Of a DNA stretch of 64,000 nt, positions 62,586 through 64,000 are shown piece after piece. The position numbers and the translations under genes are program-made. Position 1 is the first letter of the stretch. Each line of letters begins with the position of its first letter. The notes beneath the pieces were generated by a model, which was not told the origin of the DNA, searched no databases, and was given only the letters and a program-made list of their open reading frames with translations. The DNA is from Arthrobacter sp. (GTDB taxonomy: Bacteria; Actinomycetota; Actinomycetes; Actinomycetales; Micrococcaceae): contig JAHFUZ010000010.1 of assembly GCA_023264815.1 (NCBI GenBank), forward strand, positions 1-64,000. Reading direction: 5' to 3'.

Positions 62586-63013
62586 GCGAAACACCCGCTA
62601 CCCCGTCCGTCCTGTTCGTCTGCAGCAAGAACGGCGGCAAATCCCAACTGGCCGCCGGCCTCATGCGGGACCTCGCCGGAGACGCCGTCACCGTTTACTC
62701 CGCAGGCACCAAGCCCGGGGCCGGGCTGAACCCCGAGTCCGTGGAATCCCTTGCCGAGCTCGGCATCAACATCACCGGCGAGCACCCGAAGCCCGTCACC
62801 GACGACGTGCTCAACGCCGTGGACGTCGTGGTTGTCCTCGGCACCGAGGCGAAGCTCGAACCCCGCGAAGGAACCCGGTTTGAGATCTGGGAAACGGACG
62901 AGCCCTCCTCCCGCGGCATCGAAGGCATGGAACGCATGCGCCTGCTCCGGGACGACATCAAAGCCCGCGTCCAAACGCTCTACGAAGGACTCGGGCGGTC
63001 GAAAATGTCATGA
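62582..63013 (+). CDS. LMWP-fold arsenate reductase-like protein with Lys in P-loop
   Basis: A 143-residue protein overlapping the upstream ArsC by 4 nt. P-loop: VLFVCSKNGGKSQLAAGLMR, with C14 and K20 where CX5R would have Arg. The N-G-G-K-S form is known in mycothiol-dependent ArsC of corynebacteria, so activity through mycothiol is likely. Later VVVVLGTEAKLEPREGTRFE replaces the D-P region. It ends with ATGA overlapping a 38-residue membrane peptide gene. Confidence 0.82.
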   Translation: MSETPATPSVLFVCSKNGGKSQLAAGLMRDLAGDAVTVYSAGTKPGAGLNPESVESLAELGINITGEHPKPVTDDVLNAVDVVVVLGTEAKLEPREGTRFEIWETDEPSSRGIEGMERMRLLRDDIKARVQTLYEGLGRSKMS

Positions 63014-63126
63014 CGAAGACTGCGGGTTGGACCTACATCCTTGTAGCGATGGGTGCCGTCTCAGTAATTCTGCTATGGGTTGCGACGAGACCGGCGACGA
63101 TGAGTACGCCTCAACTGCCCTCATAG
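63010..63126 (+). CDS. 38-residue single-span membrane peptide
   Basis: Overlaps the preceding stop by ATGA. The peptide has MTKTAGW, hydrophobic YILVAMGAVSVILLWVA, then TRPATMSTPQLPS and a stop. Positive-inside charges (Lys at residue 3, Arg after the helix) suggest one transmembrane span with an outside or inside tail. It would be translationally coupled to the arsC operon. I know no named family. It could help anchor or stabilise a channel or reductase, by inference only. Confidence 0.55.
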   Translation: MTKTAGWTYILVAMGAVSVILLWVATRPATMSTPQLPS

Positions 63127-63169
63127 GACAGGTGCAGCAGGCCGGCACCCACGGCCACCAGGAGCAGGT

Positions 63170-64000
63170 TTACGCCACCTCAAGCACGCCCATCATGCCG
63201 AGGTCCTCGTGGTCCAGGATGTGGCAGTGGTAAGCGGAGCGGCCGCGGAAGTCGGTGAACGCCACCCTCACTATGACCTGCCCGTCGGCGGGGACGTTGA
63301 CCACGTCCTGCCACACGGCGGCCCGCACGGCCTGGCCGTTCTGCTCGATGATCTGCATGGGCCAGACGTGCAGGTGGAAGGGATGATCCATGGGGCCGGT
63401 GTTGGTCAGCGTCCATTCCTCGATGCTTCCGGCAGCAACCGTGGTATCTGTCCTGGCCCCGTTGAACTCCCTGCCGTTGATGGTGAACCGCATCATGCCC
63501 GGACCCATCCCCATCCCCATCCCCGCCGCGAGGATAAACCTGCGGTGAACGGCAACGGCGGAGGACCGCAGGTCCGGCGGTGAGTACTCCGCGGGCACGG
63601 CCCCGGGGGCTTCGTCGGGTTCGCCTGCGATGCGGAGGGTAGCCAGCACGGCACCTTCCGGTTCCCCGCCCGGACCGGGCGGTCCGAACCCGGGCGCCGG
63701 CATTCCTGTCATGCTTCCGCGGTCCTGGTAGAGGTAGCGGACGGCGGAGTCTGAAGTCCCTGTCGTCACGAGCAGGTCCGCCCGGTTTCCGGGCAGCAGC
63801 AACAGTTCCTCCACGCTTTCCGGTAGGGGAAAGCGTCCGGAGTCCATGCCGAGGAGCTGCAGCCGGGCTCCGTCGAGCCGGAGCCGCAGATAGCGCGCGA
63901 CGCACGCGTTGATGATTCGCCACCGCTCCCGCTGCCCGGGCCGGGCCGTCAGCTGCGGAGTGAGCTGGCCGTTGACCAGGACCAGCTGGCCCTCGCGTCC
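63170..64000 (-). CDS. Multicopper oxidase, C-terminal part (runs off window)
   Basis: The frame is open from 64000 to the stop at 63170 (276 residues); the start lies outside. Domain 2-like stretch INACVARYLRLRLDG and PESVEELLLLPGNRADLLV; domain 3 has HPFHLHVWPMQIIEQNGQ and type-1/2/3 copper motif YHCHILDHEDLGMMGVLEVA. A Met-rich run (AGMGMGMGPGMMRFT) suggests copper binding. Family: CueO/laccase-like. It oxidises Cu(I) or other metals and lies tail-to-tail with the arsenic operon. Confidence 0.88.
   Translation of the reverse strand, partial: GREGQLVLVNGQLTPQLTARPGQRERWRIINACVARYLRLRLDGARLQLLGMDSGRFPLPESVEELLLLPGNRADLLVTTGTSDSAVRYLYQDRGSMTGMPAPGFGPPGPGGEPEGAVLATLRIAGEPDEAPGAVPAEYSPPDLRSSAVAVHRRFILAAGMGMGMGPGMMRFTINGREFNGARTDTTVAAGSIEEWTLTNTGPMDHPFHLHVWPMQIIEQNGQAVRAAVWQDVVNVPADGQVIVRVAFTDFRGRSAYHCHILDHEDLGMMGVLEVA

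Overview
The window is high-GC DNA from an actinobacterium. Gene families and habits fit the Micrococcaceae, most likely Arthrobacter or Pseudarthrobacter: a short Rpf-like LysM lysozyme, a PASTA-free secreted set, a CmtR-type regulator, mycothiol-era arsenate reductases, GTG starts and many leaderless promoters. The genus is inferred, not proven. The DNA looks like ordinary chromosome with a metal/arsenic resistance island at the right end and the tail of an IS5-type transposase at the left edge.

Layout. 1-2.9 kb: transposase tail, LOG-like Rossmann protein, ferritin-like/VIT1 iron or manganese transporter, small acidic protein. 3.0-9.4 kb: a catabolic island with a sodium/solute symporter, an XRE-cupin regulator, an agmatinase-family ureohydrolase and a ThDP decarboxylase-like enzyme; I suggest arginine/guanidino-compound breakdown. 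9.5-16.4 kb: a MarR/EmrB efflux pair, a heterodimeric ABC exporter, a thioesterase and a small membrane protein. 16.5-20 kb: an McrB/McrC-type modification-dependent restriction pair. 20-23 kb: histidine kinase, OmpR-type regulator and an HPt-like protein that has lost its histidine. 23-27 kb: orphan Vsr endonuclease, PNPOx-like protein, a lipoprotein with a PKD-like partner, an Old Yellow Enzyme. 27-38 kb: housekeeping genes (Tex, epimerase-like protein, DNA glycosylase-like protein, Rpf, adenine/adenosine deaminase, X25-domain fusion, YceI, acylphosphatase, MFS). 38-46 kb: a 1253-residue nuclease-helicase, TerC, a YdeP-type molybdoenzyme and a DUF6457 protein. 46-52 kb: small unrelated genes, including two decayed ones (serine hydrolase, DinB-like).

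52-64 kb is the most interesting accessory stretch. It has a CmtR/CDF/thioredoxin-like metal operon, a 2-hydroxyacid dehydrogenase, a DUF1326-DUF2182 pair, a glutathione-independent formaldehyde dehydrogenase, and an arsenic cluster. The arsenic cluster has an ArsR, an aquaglyceroporin, an ArsR-phosphatase fusion, two ArsC of different architecture, a third phosphatase-fold protein with an altered P-loop, an ArsO-like flavoprotein and an unlisted 38-residue membrane peptide. No Acr3 or ArsB pump is visible, so arsenite export may rely on the channel. A multicopper oxidase runs off the right end.

Regulation visible in the sequence: several strong hairpin terminators, two of them sharing the same core; palindromes in front of the symporter, MarR and PNPOx genes; ATTGA-N6-TCAAT type ArsR sites; and at least eight genes whose start codon sits exactly 6 nt after a -10 hexamer.
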